This document shows positions 1 to 8,191 of a stretch of 64,000 nt of DNA, in pieces. Made by a program: the position numbers and the translations under genes. How positions within the stretch are numbered: the stretch's first letter is position 1; every line of letters begins with the position of its first letter. The notes beneath the pieces are model-generated. The model saw only the letters and a list, made by a program, of their open reading frames with translations. It made no database searches and was not told the DNA's origin. Source of the stretch: Paenibacillus sp. MMS20-IR301 (lineage in GTDB: Bacteria > Bacillota > Bacilli > Paenibacillales > Paenibacillaceae); contig NZ_CP135275.1 of the NCBI RefSeq assembly GCF_032302195.1, positions 3,286,001 through 3,350,000 of the forward strand, written 5' to 3'.

Positions 1-104
1 TCCATATCAAATACGATTGCTTCCGGCTTATTCAGCTGCGGCAATTGCCCGTTCGCGGCCGGAGTGTGTCCTTCATTACTCATGGGGTGATCCATCCCTT
101 TCAT
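1..104 (-). CDS. HAD-superfamily hydrolase, N-terminal fragment
   Basis: Only the first 34 codons are in the window; the gene runs off the left edge. The translation ends in EAIVFDM followed by a partial codon GA (D or E). This is how the HAD motif I (hydrophobic stretch then DxD) begins, as in phosphatases of the beta-phosphoglucomutase or phosphoglycolate phosphatase type, where the first Asp is the nucleophile. Three in-frame ATGs (116, 104, 83) are possible starts. I chose 104 because AAGGCGGG lies 12 bases upstream; 83 is also plausible. The leading 28 residues or so before the motif are polar and probably a tail. Substrate cannot be judged from this fragment. Confidence 0.55.
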   Translation of the reverse strand, partial: MKGMDHPMSNEGHTPAANGQLPQLNKPEAIVFDM

Positions 105-171
105 GTTGTTCTGCATCCCGCCTTAATGATATAGGAAAATTGCATGCATTGTCTATGCAGCCGGGGAGGTG

Positions 172-220
172 CAAATAAAAAGGACCGGAAGGCGCACTGT
201 GAAGTGCCGCTTTCCGGTCC
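172..220 (-). terminator. Rho-independent terminator of abrB
   Basis: The arms GGACCGGAA (182-190) and TTCCGGTCC (212-220), extended inward by partly paired GC-rich bases, form a strong hairpin. On the minus strand it is followed by TTTTTATTT. It lies 20 bases downstream of the abrB stop. Confidence 0.9.
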
Positions 221-239
221 CTGCTGTTAAGTATAGAAC

Positions 240-494
240 TTAAATGTGGTCGAAGCTGGCAATCAGCTCATCAAGCACATCTTTGCTGACCATTTTGCCT
301 CTGAAGTTAATCAGGTTCTCAGCACTTCCGGAGAAGATGCAGGTAGGCTCATATTTTCTGAGAATGATCTTCTCGCCGTCTACAAAGATTTCGAGCGGGT
401 CTTTTATGTCAATTCCCATTGTTCTGCGCAGTTCAATCGGAATCACGATACGTCCCAGTTCATCTACTTTTCTTACAATACCTGTTGCTTTCAT
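240..494 (-). CDS. abrB: AbrB-family transition-state regulator
   Basis: An 84-residue DNA-binding protein. Residues 1-50 carry the AbrB swapped-hairpin signature MKATGIVRKVDELGRIVIPI followed by ELRRTMGI, very close to Bacillus AbrB. In that family, AbrB tetramers repress many post-exponential genes until Spo0A~P shuts abrB off. The start at 494 is set by GGGAGG nine bases upstream; the longer frame to 521 has no ribosome site. The C-terminal half (residues 51-84) is the multimerisation region and is less conserved. The gene is monocistronic, with its own promoter (590-618), a terminator (172-220) and Spo0A-like boxes upstream. Family assignment is certain; equivalence to B. subtilis abrB rather than a paralogue such as abh is inferred. 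Confidence 0.93.
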   Translation of the reverse strand: MKATGIVRKVDELGRIVIPIELRRTMGIDIKDPLEIFVDGEKIILRKYEPTCIFSGSAENLINFRGKMVSKDVLDELIASFDHI

Positions 495-589
495 TATTTG
501 CATCCTCCCTTGAAATAACACTTTCTTACCATGCAGTGTTAAAAGCTATCAAAGCTTCTAAATAGTAGAAATGATTACTCTATAATTGC

Positions 590-618
590 ATTGTAAAGTG
601 CTAGTTCTTTCCTGTCAA
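590..618 (-). promoter_or_regulatory. SigA promoter of abrB
   Basis: On the minus strand the -35 TTGACA (613-618) and -10 TACAAT (590-595) are separated by exactly 17 bp, near-consensus for vegetative sigma factor. Transcription would start near 583 and give a leader of about 90 bases before the abrB start at 494. Confidence 0.8.
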
Positions 619-644
619 TTTTATTTCTACATCTTTTGATATTT

Positions 645-684
645 ATCGACAAATATTTCGACAAAGTTTAGAGTATATTCGACA
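645..684. promoter_or_regulatory. Cluster of Spo0A-box-like sites
   Basis: Two perfect 0A boxes TTCGACA (657-663 and 678-684) and one with a single mismatch, ATCGACA (645-651), lie in the same orientation within 40 bp. They are spaced 12 and 21 bp apart, close to whole helical turns. The consensus TTCGNCA (TGNCGAA on the other strand) is established for Spo0A. In B. subtilis Spo0A~P represses abrB. Here the boxes lie upstream of the mapped-by-eye abrB promoter and between it and the divergent MarR gene, so they could act on either gene or on a second abrB promoter. The rest of 522-855 is AT-rich with no gene. Confidence 0.65.
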
Positions 685-855
685 AAAAGCTAACTCAAAT
701 ACATTTATATCCATTATTTTCTTCAATAAGTAATTTTAGGCATGAATTTGTTTCCTCCAGCTAAGGCCTGTACTCAGGATGCAGCCCCTCCGCAGCTTGA
801 CAACAAATTTTACTCTCTATATATTTTAATAACAAAACTAAATTGGAGTGTTTCC

Positions 856-1275
856 ATGAGCGAAGAAGCAATGAAGGAGCAGGCCATCTATAAAGTCATG
901 GATCAAATGGCGAATGTACAGCGGAAATCGCAGGCTTTTGTAGACCTCATCACGAAAAAGGGCTCCCTGTCGCAAAATCAGATCATGCTGTTGTTCCAGC
1001 TTCAGCTTGCAGGCACCCTTAATATTACGGATATTTCCGAGCGGTTTATGATAACTCCGGGAGCTGCCTCCTTTATGTGCGACAAGCTGGAGGATCTGGA
1101 ATATGTCGAGAGAGTACGTACAAAGGAAGACCGCAGAGTGGTGAAGATCGTCCTGACCGCACAAGGAAAAGATCATATCCTCTCCTTGTTCGATTCATTT
1201 GCAGTGGCTGAGCTCGACAACATGTCCATGACGCTGCGGACGATTGATGGCCTGATGGGCGGAATTGTAGAGTAA
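856..1275 (+). CDS. MarR-family transcriptional regulator
   Basis: A 139-residue winged-helix regulator, normal length for MarR proteins. Residues 40-100 hold the winged helix: LNITDISERFMITPGAASFM is the recognition region, and the wing carries VRTKEDRRVVKIVLTAQG, the family's DxR signature. Such proteins bind palindromic operators as dimers, often releasing DNA on binding a ligand or on oxidation; the effector here is unknown. The start at 856 follows TTGGAGTG five bases upstream. An in-frame ATG at 742 lacks a ribosome site and would add a non-conserved tail. It is transcribed away from abrB, is followed by its own terminator, and may control the bactofilin pair just downstream. Confidence 0.88.
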   Translation: MSEEAMKEQAIYKVMDQMANVQRKSQAFVDLITKKGSLSQNQIMLLFQLQLAGTLNITDISERFMITPGAASFMCDKLEDLEYVERVRTKEDRRVVKIVLTAQGKDHILSLFDSFAVAELDNMSMTLRTIDGLMGGIVE

Positions 1276-1300
1276 CAGCAAAACTTTGTATCTATTGTAT

Positions 1301-1336
1301 AAACTGCTCTTTCCTTAGGGAAAGGCAGTTTTTTTG
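1301..1336 (+). terminator. Rho-independent terminator after the MarR gene
   Basis: AAACTGC and CTTTCC pair with GGAAAG and GCAGTTT around a TTAG loop, followed by a run of seven or more T. The next 90 bases (to 1426) are almost pure A/T, with TATTAT-like -10 elements, and probably hold the promoter of the bactofilin gene. Confidence 0.88.
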
Positions 1337-1426
1337 TATATGGCTGCAAAAATAATATATTGATTATATATTTTATTTAATATATATTATAGTAACTAAA
1401 ATATTTGAAATGGCGGTGAATCACCT

Positions 1427-2080
1427 ATGCCTCTGCTTGATCAGCCTCCGGGAGACCGGAAACCGCGTAAGATTAACGGTTCTCATATTTGCCGGGGAGA
1501 TCTGGACGCCTCCTTAATCGATGTGTTTGGGCATTTACATGTAGACGGTAACCTGACAACGGCGCGGCTGAAGCTTCAAGGGGAATGTTCTATCGGAGGG
1601 CTCTGCACAGCACAGGAAATCACCAGCCTGGGTAGTCTGCGCGTGAATAACCTTCAAGCAGAACGGATAACGGCAAACGGTTATTTATCCGTTACCCGGG
1701 ACGCAGCCGCAGCAGAGTTCACGGCCGATGGCTGTGTGCGGATAGGCAGCTTGTCCTGCCTGAACTCATTTCGAATTAAGCTGAGTGCCCTAAGCAGGAT
1801 CAACCGCTTGACAGCTGGAGGAGAAATTACGGTAATGCCTTCTTCCAAGCTGCTGAATAGGCTGATGAGCCCGCTTAGGAGCTTGCGCTGCGATACGATA
1901 GAGGGTGCTGATGTTACTTTGTACAGAACTCAAGCAGCTAGCGTAACCGGAGAGAATGTCACTGTCGGCCCTGGATGTGTGATCCAGGAGATCCGCTACA
2001 GCGGTGTTCTTACCATCCATCCCAGAGCACAGGTAGGTAAAAGTATTATGATCAACAGCTACGGAGGGATCATTAAATGA
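1427..2080 (+). CDS. Bactofilin-like polymer-forming cytoskeletal protein
   Basis: A 217-residue protein with no signal peptide or membrane segment. From about residue 20 it is built of short alternating hydrophobic strands typical of the bactofilin (DUF583) right-handed beta-helix, for example VFGHLHVDGNL, ARLKLQGECSIGG and GVLTIHPRAQVGKSIM. It resembles the B. subtilis YhbE/YhbF type, which polymerise without nucleotide and have been linked to motility and envelope functions. At 217 residues it is longer than the usual 120-160, because the helix has extra turns. Ribosome site GGCGGTG lies eight bases before the ATG. Its last codons overlap the next gene by four bases (ATGA), so the pair is translationally coupled. 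Family call is firm; cellular role is not known. Confidence 0.78.
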   Translation: MPLLDQPPGDRKPRKINGSHICRGDLDASLIDVFGHLHVDGNLTTARLKLQGECSIGGLCTAQEITSLGSLRVNNLQAERITANGYLSVTRDAAAAEFTADGCVRIGSLSCLNSFRIKLSALSRINRLTAGGEITVMPSSKLLNRLMSPLRSLRCDTIEGADVTLYRTQAASVTGENVTVGPGCVIQEIRYSGVLTIHPRAQVGKSIMINSYGGIIK

Positions 2081-2397
2081 AGATATCGTCTTCTGCGGAT
2101 GCAGGCTCCGCACTGCTGAACTATACGGCAAAAGGTTGCGTCATCCTATTCGCCTTGCCCATTCTCAGCACCTGGTTAGCCGGCAGCGCAATATGTGCGG
2201 TTATTGCCCCTATAGCGGGACTGCTGCGCACCTTCGGCGTCACCGGCATCGGAATGCAGCTGACCCCGTCTTACTCCCTGCCCGCTATTCTGAGTCTGCC
2301 GTTCAGTCTCTGCCTGGCCTTCCTCCTTGCCTTATCCTTCTACTACACCCGGCGCCTGTTGCGGAGTTGTATCCGATATATCCGTTCAACTAACTAA
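2077..2397 (+). CDS. Small membrane protein coupled to bactofilin gene
   Basis: A 106-residue protein I cannot assign to a family. Two strongly hydrophobic stretches, about residues 20-50 and 68-90, suggest two membrane helices with a short loop (RTFGVTGIGMQLTPS) between them. The C-terminus is basic (YYTRRLLRSCIRYIR), which by the positive-inside rule would be cytoplasmic. The start ATG overlaps the stop of the bactofilin gene in an ATGA arrangement, so the two are almost certainly made together. It could serve as a membrane anchor for the bactofilin polymer; that is inference from linkage only. Confidence 0.7.
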   Translation: MKISSSADAGSALLNYTAKGCVILFALPILSTWLAGSAICAVIAPIAGLLRTFGVTGIGMQLTPSYSLPAILSLPFSLCLAFLLALSFYYTRRLLRSCIRYIRSTN

Positions 2398-2538
2398 GTA
2401 AGGGAGACCATTCGCCTACAGTGTGCTGCTCTTTTGGATGCGGAATACCGAATACATTGGGCCGCTGCGAGGGGGAAACGAGCTATTGTAGGGGGGTGAA
2501 ACTGTATAAGCTCCAAAGCCCCAGTAAAGAAAAGAGAT

Positions 2539-2580
2539 ATTTCAGACGGCCTTATGCGGCCCTGAAATACCCCTTTTTCG
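2539..2580. terminator. Bidirectional terminator between bactofilin pair and alpha-galactosidase
   Basis: ATTTCAG and GGCC (2539-2551) pair with GGCC and CTGAAAT. On the plus strand the hairpin is followed by CCCCTTTTT; on the minus strand by TCTCTTTTCTTT. It lies between convergent genes ending at 2397 and 2626. The stretch 2398-2538 shows no convincing gene. Confidence 0.7.
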
Positions 2581-2625
2581 TTTGGATAACCGGTGTTTAT
2601 TGGACAGCGTTACTTAATCATGCTG

Positions 2626-4722
2626 CTAAGCGTGCAGCTCGAACAATCGCGCAGTTTTGCCTGCCGGCAGCGAGACGGTCAAGCTGCCGTCTGCCGCGTT
2701 CCAGCTCCACTGTGAGCCGTGCACCTGCGGATAGGTACAGCGGGCAGACACTTCCCGGCCCAGCAGCTCCGGAACAGGCAGCTTAATCTCAGCTGCTTCT
2801 CCGGCAATCCGCCACACCGCAATGTAGCGGATGTCTCCATGATGCAGCCCGAAGCTGACCCACTCGCCGCTGCTGTCCGGCAGACCGAGCGGCCAGAACG
2901 GAGTGGCCTGCGGGATATGGGCGCGGATCGATTTGTAATAATCCAGTGCTTCCTTCACCAGTGCCCGGCGCTGCGGCGCAAGCTCAGCCAGATGGCCGCT
3001 CTGGTGGACGCGGAGCAGCAGCGCGTTGACCATGTTGAAGATGACCTCTTCATCATCGCCTTCGCGCAGCGGGTACGACCAGACGGCCGATTGCTCCGGC
3101 GTCAGCGCTGCCGGGGAGCCTGCGGCAATCGCGGCATACTGTACGTAATCCTCCTGGTCGCTGGTTGACTGGATGCTGTGACGGCTCAGCATCGCATAGT
3201 CCATCCGCATGCCGCCGCTGGAGCAGTTCTCAATGACCAGCTGCGGATACCGGGCGAAGATGCTGTCCAGCCAGGCCAGATAAGCGCGGTTATGCTGCAG
3301 GAGTCCGTCTCCGAAGCTGTCCGCATCCGTCTCGGTGCCGATACCTGCATTAATGTTGTAGTCCATCTTGATATAGCCGACACCATATTCCTCTACCAGC
3401 CGGGCAATGACACCGTCAGCATGGGCAATTACCTTCGGGCTGCGGTAATCGAGCTGATAGCGGCTGCGGTCCTTGACCCGCTTGCCGTGGCGCATGAAGA
3501 ACCAGCTGTCGTCAGTCTCCGCAAGCTTCGGACTGTTGATGCCCATGACCTCCAGTTCCAGCCATAGTCCCGGGATCATGCCTTTGCTGCGGATATAGTC
3601 GAGCACATATTTGATCCCTTCCGGGAAACGCTCGGCCGACGGCTCCCACTGGCCTACGCCGTCCCACCACTCACCTGGAGCGTACCAGCCGGCATCAATG
3701 CAGAAATATTCACAGCCAACATCGGCGGCGGCATCAATTAAGGGCAGCAGCTTCTCCGTCGTCGGACTTCCCCACAGGCAGTTCATATAATCATTGAAAA
3801 TAATCCGCAGCAGCTCATTATCCTCATTCGGCCTGCGGATGATCCGGCGGTACGCCGTAAGCTGCTCCGCCGCTCCCTGGAAGCCGCCCTCAACAGCGCC
3901 TACAGCAACCGGCACGGAGATGAACTCTTCACCCGGCGCCAGCCTCAGCCACCAGTGGTTGTCATGCTCCGTAGGCCCGCTGACCAGCAGCGTAAGCTGG
4001 TCGTACTGATCCGTCAGCTCCCAGTGCCAGGAGCCGTTATGCTCGATCTGCCAGAACAGGCTGCTCCCGCTCTCCTTGTTCTGCAGCACGGCCATCGGCA
4101 GCAGCTCCGCTGCCGACCAGGAGCCGGTATTGCTGGCGGCAATCCGCTTCGAGCCGCGGTCGGCCAGATGGGACATGCCCAGCTCCGGCAGGCTGTAGCT
4201 TTTCCACTGCAGCTCGCTCTGCCAGCCGCTGTGGGCCAGGCTTACCTCGATTTTGCCGCCACGGTCGCCGCTGCCCTCTTTATCCACTCCGGTAAGCGCA
4301 AACGAAGAAATATACTCTACCGCAGCTTCTGCATCCCCGTCATTGCGCAGTACCGTCCACGAGCGCACAATCTGTACGCCGGTATAAAACTGATAATGCT
4401 GCACTGCCTTCACGCCAGTCTGCGGATCAGCCAGTGTAATCTCCAGCTTACGCCCCAGTCCATTCACACGATCCTCGTGCCCGTCATAAACCATCCGCAG
4501 TCCCGGGTACGAAGCGCGGTGCGTGCGCCCGTGGTATTCAGCCCGGTCTTCGCCCGACAGCTGCAGCTCCAGCAGCCTGAAGCCGGCCTTGTTCTTCTCT
4601 TCTATTGCTCCCGTTTCAAGCGGCGCTGCCCCAAAATGCAGCAGCCGCACATCCTGCTCCTCTGTAACTTCAATCGTAAGATATAGTCCGTTCTCGGCAA
4701 TATCGATCAGCTTGCTGCTCAT
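2626..4722 (-). CDS. Alpha-galactosidase, GH36 family
   Basis: A 698-residue cytoplasmic retaining alpha-galactosidase that removes terminal alpha-1,6-galactose from oligosaccharides such as melibiose or raffinose; no signal peptide. Residues 1-300 form the N-terminal beta-sandwich, about 310-610 the catalytic barrel, and the remainder the C-terminal sheet. GH36 landmarks are present: FCIDAGWY, GLWLELEVMG, the nucleophile Asp454 in YIKMDYN, IENCSSGGMRMDYAML, and the acid/base Asp522 in STSDQEDY. Length fits the 700-730 typical of the family. AGGAGG lies 11 bases before the start. It sits beside a sugar importer, suggesting it acts on the imported sugar. Exact substrate is not readable. Confidence 0.93.
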   Translation of the reverse strand: MSSKLIDIAENGLYLTIEVTEEQDVRLLHFGAAPLETGAIEEKNKAGFRLLELQLSGEDRAEYHGRTHRASYPGLRMVYDGHEDRVNGLGRKLEITLADPQTGVKAVQHYQFYTGVQIVRSWTVLRNDGDAEAAVEYISSFALTGVDKEGSGDRGGKIEVSLAHSGWQSELQWKSYSLPELGMSHLADRGSKRIAASNTGSWSAAELLPMAVLQNKESGSSLFWQIEHNGSWHWELTDQYDQLTLLVSGPTEHDNHWWLRLAPGEEFISVPVAVGAVEGGFQGAAEQLTAYRRIIRRPNEDNELLRIIFNDYMNCLWGSPTTEKLLPLIDAAADVGCEYFCIDAGWYAPGEWWDGVGQWEPSAERFPEGIKYVLDYIRSKGMIPGLWLELEVMGINSPKLAETDDSWFFMRHGKRVKDRSRYQLDYRSPKVIAHADGVIARLVEEYGVGYIKMDYNINAGIGTETDADSFGDGLLQHNRAYLAWLDSIFARYPQLVIENCSSGGMRMDYAMLSRHSIQSTSDQEDYVQYAAIAAGSPAALTPEQSAVWSYPLREGDDEEVIFNMVNALLLRVHQSGHLAELAPQRRALVKEALDYYKSIRAHIPQATPFWPLGLPDSSGEWVSFGLHHGDIRYIAVWRIAGEAAEIKLPVPELLGREVSARCTYPQVHGSQWSWNAADGSLTVSLPAGKTARLFELHA

Positions 4723-5029
4723 GTGTAATTTGGCCTCCTGACAAATGATGAAATATCTATTTGGTACTCAGTTCTTCTTTGATTATAAGTTGTTCTTGTG
4801 ACTTTAAAAGGGCTTGATCTTAATCTTTAATCTGCTCCCTCCCAATAGAAGCGGTGAAAGAGTAACGGAGGTGAAGTTTGGGTTGGAGGAGCGGCAGCGT
4901 CCGCCTTTATGGTTGGATTTCTACTGCGGCCAGCAGTTTCAATCGGGAAATCCAAACATAACAGCGGCCGGAGGCCCAAACATTCACCGCAGTTACGGCA
5001 GTACACCGCGCACTCCCACTCACACATAG
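4723..5029 (-). promoter_or_regulatory. Upstream region of alpha-galactosidase gene
   Basis: A TATAAT -10 on the minus strand (4782-4787) lies 60 bases before the start, but no good -35 sits 16-18 bp upstream of it, suggesting activator dependence. The GC-rich part from 4830 to 5029 is open in several frames but shows no ribosome site or recognisable protein, and I see no gene in it. Confidence 0.4.
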
Positions 5030-5072
5030 AAAGACGGCCTCCCCAGTAATAAAGCTTACTTCGGAGGCCGTC
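5030..5072 (-). terminator. Terminator of the first sugar-binding protein gene
   Basis: GACGGCCTCC (5033-5042) pairs with GGAGGCCGTC (5063-5072). On the minus strand the hairpin is followed by TTTCTATGTG. It is 19 bases past the stop at 5091. Confidence 0.85.
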
Positions 5073-5090
5073 CCGGATCTTCAAAATCTT

Positions 5091-6416
5091 TTATTGAGCG
5101 GACCCGAATTGAATCCAGGCCTTCTGAATTTCATCAATTGCTTGATCCTTAGTCTTGCTGCCGCCGATATAAGCCTGCATCAATTCACCGAATTTCTGGT
5201 GGAATGTATCCAGAGAGTAGTTAACCGACAGGTCGCCGGATTTCTCAGTCTTCAGAATTTCTTCCATTTCCTTAGGCATCTGCAGGTCAGGCATTGGCGC
5301 ATCCTTAATTGGAGGAATAACCTTAGCTACTGTGGAGAACCAGCTCTTGCCGTAGTCGGAAGTGTACAGCCAGTTGAAGAATTCAATCGTTTCAGCAGCT
5401 ACAGCAGAATCCTTGTTAATGCGCAGCGCCTGGTCAGCACCAGTGATGATCTGGGATTGCTCCGCTTTGTCGCTGACAGGATAGCCGGCGATGCCGAGAT
5501 CAAAGTCAGGGGTGATTTTCTTAATCGCTTCTTCATCCCATGCGCCTTTACCGGTCATGAATGCGGTTTTGCCAAGGGCAAAGTCGCTGACTTCAGCATT
5601 GCTGTCGCGTTCAAGCGGCTTGTCCGTTCCGTGTTTTACAGTGGTGTCGATGAAGTTGAAGAAGTTGTCCTTCAGCACCGGATGATCGGCGAAGGTTGTT
5701 TTGCCGGCAATAAAATCAGCTACTAGTGTCTTGGCATCAGTACCTGCATCAATTGCAGCAGCATCAACGAAGTGCTGGAAGATGTGCTTCCATACCCACC
5801 ACTCTTTGTAGGCGTTGGCGAATGGCGTAATGCCCTTAGCTTCAAGCTTGGTGATGGCATCGTCCATCTCAGCAGTCGTCTTAGGCACTTCAGTGATGCC
5901 GGCATCAGCCAGCAGCTTCTTGTTGTACATCAGGACGAACAGATTGCCTTTAACCGGCAGCCCGAGTACTTTACCGTCCGAAGAGCTCATGTTGGAACGG
6001 ACAGCATCGGTCATGGCTGCAGCGAGCGGTTCATTGGTCAGGTCAGCACTGTATTCGGCAAAAGTATCAATATCACCGCCAGCGGTGGTCTGGAATACGT
6101 CAGGTGTGCTGCCTGCGGCAATTTTGGACTTGAGCACTGTATTGTAGTCTGCCTGCATAATTTCCAGATTAATCGTTACATTCGGCTTAACTTTTTTGTA
6201 TTCAGCGATATAAGCATTGAACGCGTCGGTGTATTCGGGAGATGCGGTGAACATATTAATCGTGACGGGCTTGGAGGAATCTGTAGCTGTATTCTCGGCT
6301 CCGTTTGTTCCACCTGTGTTGTTAGCAGCATTATTAGTGTTATTCCCGCCGCAGCCGGCCAGCAGTCCGCCGACGAGCAGCAGACTTGCAGATAGTGCCA
6401 TAAATCGTTTTAACAT
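5091..6416 (-). CDS. Sugar ABC transporter substrate-binding lipoprotein (family 1)
   Basis: A 441-residue extracellular binding protein that delivers a sugar to the membrane permeases. The N-terminus is a lipoprotein signal with lipobox LLAG-Cys22, followed by an Asn/Thr/Gly-rich tether (residues 23-48). The body begins at VTINMFTASPEYTDAF and reads as a cluster-B/family 1 binding protein (COG1653-like), with features such as LPVKGNLFVLMYNKKLL and FMTGKGAWDEEAI. The start follows AAGGGGG nine bases away. It is transcribed divergently from its likely permeases (10261-11987) across the YesM/YesN pair, and its promoter carries the same box at the same distance as theirs. Neighbouring GH36 suggests an alpha-galactoside ligand, by inference only. 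Confidence 0.92.
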   Translation of the reverse strand: MLKRFMALSASLLLVGGLLAGCGGNNTNNAANNTGGTNGAENTATDSSKPVTINMFTASPEYTDAFNAYIAEYKKVKPNVTINLEIMQADYNTVLKSKIAAGSTPDVFQTTAGGDIDTFAEYSADLTNEPLAAAMTDAVRSNMSSSDGKVLGLPVKGNLFVLMYNKKLLADAGITEVPKTTAEMDDAITKLEAKGITPFANAYKEWWVWKHIFQHFVDAAAIDAGTDAKTLVADFIAGKTTFADHPVLKDNFFNFIDTTVKHGTDKPLERDSNAEVSDFALGKTAFMTGKGAWDEEAIKKITPDFDLGIAGYPVSDKAEQSQIITGADQALRINKDSAVAAETIEFFNWLYTSDYGKSWFSTVAKVIPPIKDAPMPDLQMPKEMEEILKTEKSGDLSVNYSLDTFHQKFGELMQAYIGGSKTKDQAIDEIQKAWIQFGSAQ

Positions 6417-6459
6417 GATGTTGCCCCCTTTTCCTTATGCATCTTGTGGTCTTGCTGTT

Positions 6460-6522
6460 ATTCTAAATAAAAAGAAAAAGGATAAGAATGTACATAAGTG
6501 AACTGATGAGGGTAAAAAAGTG
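6460..6522 (-). promoter_or_regulatory. Promoter and regulator box of the binding-protein gene
   Basis: On the minus strand CACTTTTTTACCC (6510-6522) is followed after exactly 44 bases by the -10-like TAGAAT (6460-6465). The plus-strand permease promoter has CACCTTTTTACCC followed after exactly 44 bases by TATAAT. No good -35 is present, as in promoters dependent on an AraC-type activator. The YesN-type regulator encoded next door is the obvious candidate. Confidence 0.6.
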
Positions 6523-6538
6523 TGTTCATGTAACCGTT

Positions 6539-8191
6539 TCACTTTTCTCCCCCTGATAGCTGCTGCCGGAACTCAGAAGGTGAACACTCGTAGTAATTGC
6601 GGAACGCCTTGCTGAAATAGTTCTTGTCCTTATACCCCAGCATCTCGGAAATATCCTGAATTTTGAGGTTAGGATCGGACAGCAGTGCCTTGGCTTTGTC
6701 CATTCTTACCTTTTGCACATACTCATGAATGCCGTATTTGTATTGTCCCTTGAACAGCTTCATCAAGTATTCTCTGCTCAGGAAATATTTATCCGTGAAC
6801 ATCGATATCTTAATATCCTCAAAATAATGGTTATCAATGTATGCTTTAATATTTTCCAGCACACTGCTGCGGTCTCCGGCCAGCGTCCGGCTGATCTCCC
6901 CGGCATAAAGATCGAAGATATGGTTCAGCAACGCCTCAAATTGTTCAAAAGTAGCAAAGTCACTGCGGATGCCAAGGGCCTGCAGCCCCTTGTCCTTGCT
7001 GCTGCGCGCCTGGGGCGGCACCGCATCCAGCTGGGCAGCGATCTCGCCGAGCAGAAACAGAAATTCCTGCAGCACCCGGTCGGCCTCAGCCAGCGTGAAC
7101 GACCCGGCAGCCTGCCACTTCTTAATGAACTCACTGCAGATGCTCCGTGCATGGTTCACGTTCCCGCTCTCCAGGCTGCTGCGGATCTGCGGCATCCGCC
7201 CGGTCAGCGACGGGTTATCCTTGGCTGCCGGTTTCAGCATCGCCTGGCTGCCCTGCAGAATCATGCTGCCCTTCAGGCTGAGCAGATCAATGCTGTCGAG
7301 CGCCTCTTTCGCCTGCCCGTACGAATGGGCGATGCTTAGGATATCGCTGCAGGGCTCTCCCATTCCGCCTGCACAGAGAATGCCGAACAGCTCTTTCAGC
7401 GTAGAAGCAGCTTTTTTCATATGATGCAAGGACAGAAAGGCCGCATCGGCCTCGTATCCGCCTTTCATCGTGAAGATGGCGATAAACTCCCGCTCCCCCT
7501 TTGGGCTTGTGAAGCTGAACGACTCAAACTGCCCGTCTGTGTTCTCATTCATTACATTGGTTACGGCAAAATGCAGCAAATCCCGGTCCTCATGGAACCG
7601 CTCCCTCAGCACCTGCTCCAGATTGAGCATCCGCAAAATGCCTACAGCGAAGTGGCTGCCCGCCCCGTCAGCGCCGATCAGCGGCAGGAAGGCTTCGTTG
7701 GACTGGGTTTTGAAGCTGCGGTCAATGATTGATAAGTACATCTTCTCTTTCAGCTTCGGCAGTGACATGTTGAGCGTAATATTACGGTTAATGAACTCGC
7801 TCTCCCGCTTCCGCTTGGCATCCAGCACCCCTACAGCCTTACGCAGGGCATTGTTCAGGTCGGTACGGTTCACCGGCTTAAGCAGATAATCCACCACCTT
7901 GGAGCGGATCGCCTGGCGGGTATATTCGAAATCATTGTAGCCGCTGATGACAATCAGCAGAGAATCGGGGAACTCCTGCTCGGCAATCTGCAGCAGCTCC
8001 GCCCCGCTCAGCTCAGGCATTTTCATATCCACCAGCACCAGATCGAACTTCTCCCGGCGCAGCATTTCCAGTCCCATCTTCCCATTAGTAGCCTCCAATA
8101 CCTCGCTGACTCCAATCCCTTCCCAGTCCCCGAGAATATTGATGGCCTCGCGCAGCGGCTCCTCATCATCAATTATCAGCACTCTATACAT
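6539..8191 (-). CDS. YesN-type response regulator with AraC output
   Basis: A 550-residue DNA-binding response regulator. The receiver domain (about 1-122) has the acidic pair Asp8/Asp9, the phospho-acceptor Asp55 in LVLVDMKMP and Lys in DYLLKPVN. A long central region (about 130-440) is typical of Paenibacillus YesN proteins and poorly conserved. The AraC-type double helix-turn-helix (about 450-550) ends with ISEMLGYKDKNYFSKAFRNYYECSPSEFRQ (second helix-turn-helix and family signature, positions about 515-545). Its start overlaps the sensor gene stop by eight bases (ATGTATAG), so the pair is coupled. It lies between the binding-protein gene and the permease genes and probably activates both through the shared box. 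Confidence 0.93.
   Translation of the reverse strand: MYRVLIIDDEEPLREAINILGDWEGIGVSEVLEATNGKMGLEMLRREKFDLVLVDMKMPELSGAELLQIAEQEFPDSLLIVISGYNDFEYTRQAIRSKVVDYLLKPVNRTDLNNALRKAVGVLDAKRKRESEFINRNITLNMSLPKLKEKMYLSIIDRSFKTQSNEAFLPLIGADGAGSHFAVGILRMLNLEQVLRERFHEDRDLLHFAVTNVMNENTDGQFESFSFTSPKGEREFIAIFTMKGGYEADAAFLSLHHMKKAASTLKELFGILCAGGMGEPCSDILSIAHSYGQAKEALDSIDLLSLKGSMILQGSQAMLKPAAKDNPSLTGRMPQIRSSLESGNVNHARSICSEFIKKWQAAGSFTLAEADRVLQEFLFLLGEIAAQLDAVPPQARSSKDKGLQALGIRSDFATFEQFEALLNHIFDLYAGEISRTLAGDRSSVLENIKAYIDNHYFEDIKISMFTDKYFLSREYLMKLFKGQYKYGIHEYVQKVRMDKAKALLSDPNLKIQDISEMLGYKDKNYFSKAFRNYYECSPSEFRQQLSGGEK

Noticed and set aside
2421..2786. Open frame across the 3' ends of the bactofilin pair and the alpha-galactosidase gene, with a GTG at 2496 behind a run of six G
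   Set aside because: It runs through a terminator hairpin and then antisense into the alpha-galactosidase gene, and the protein resembles nothing.
4827..5084. 85-codon minus-strand frame with several Cys, between the first binding-protein gene and the alpha-galactosidase gene
   Set aside because: It includes the terminator hairpin of the binding-protein gene and has no ribosome site.
6529..6541. TGTAACCGTTTCA resembling a CcpA cre site
   Set aside because: The 3' half does not fit the consensus without a one-base deletion and it overlaps the end of the regulator gene.
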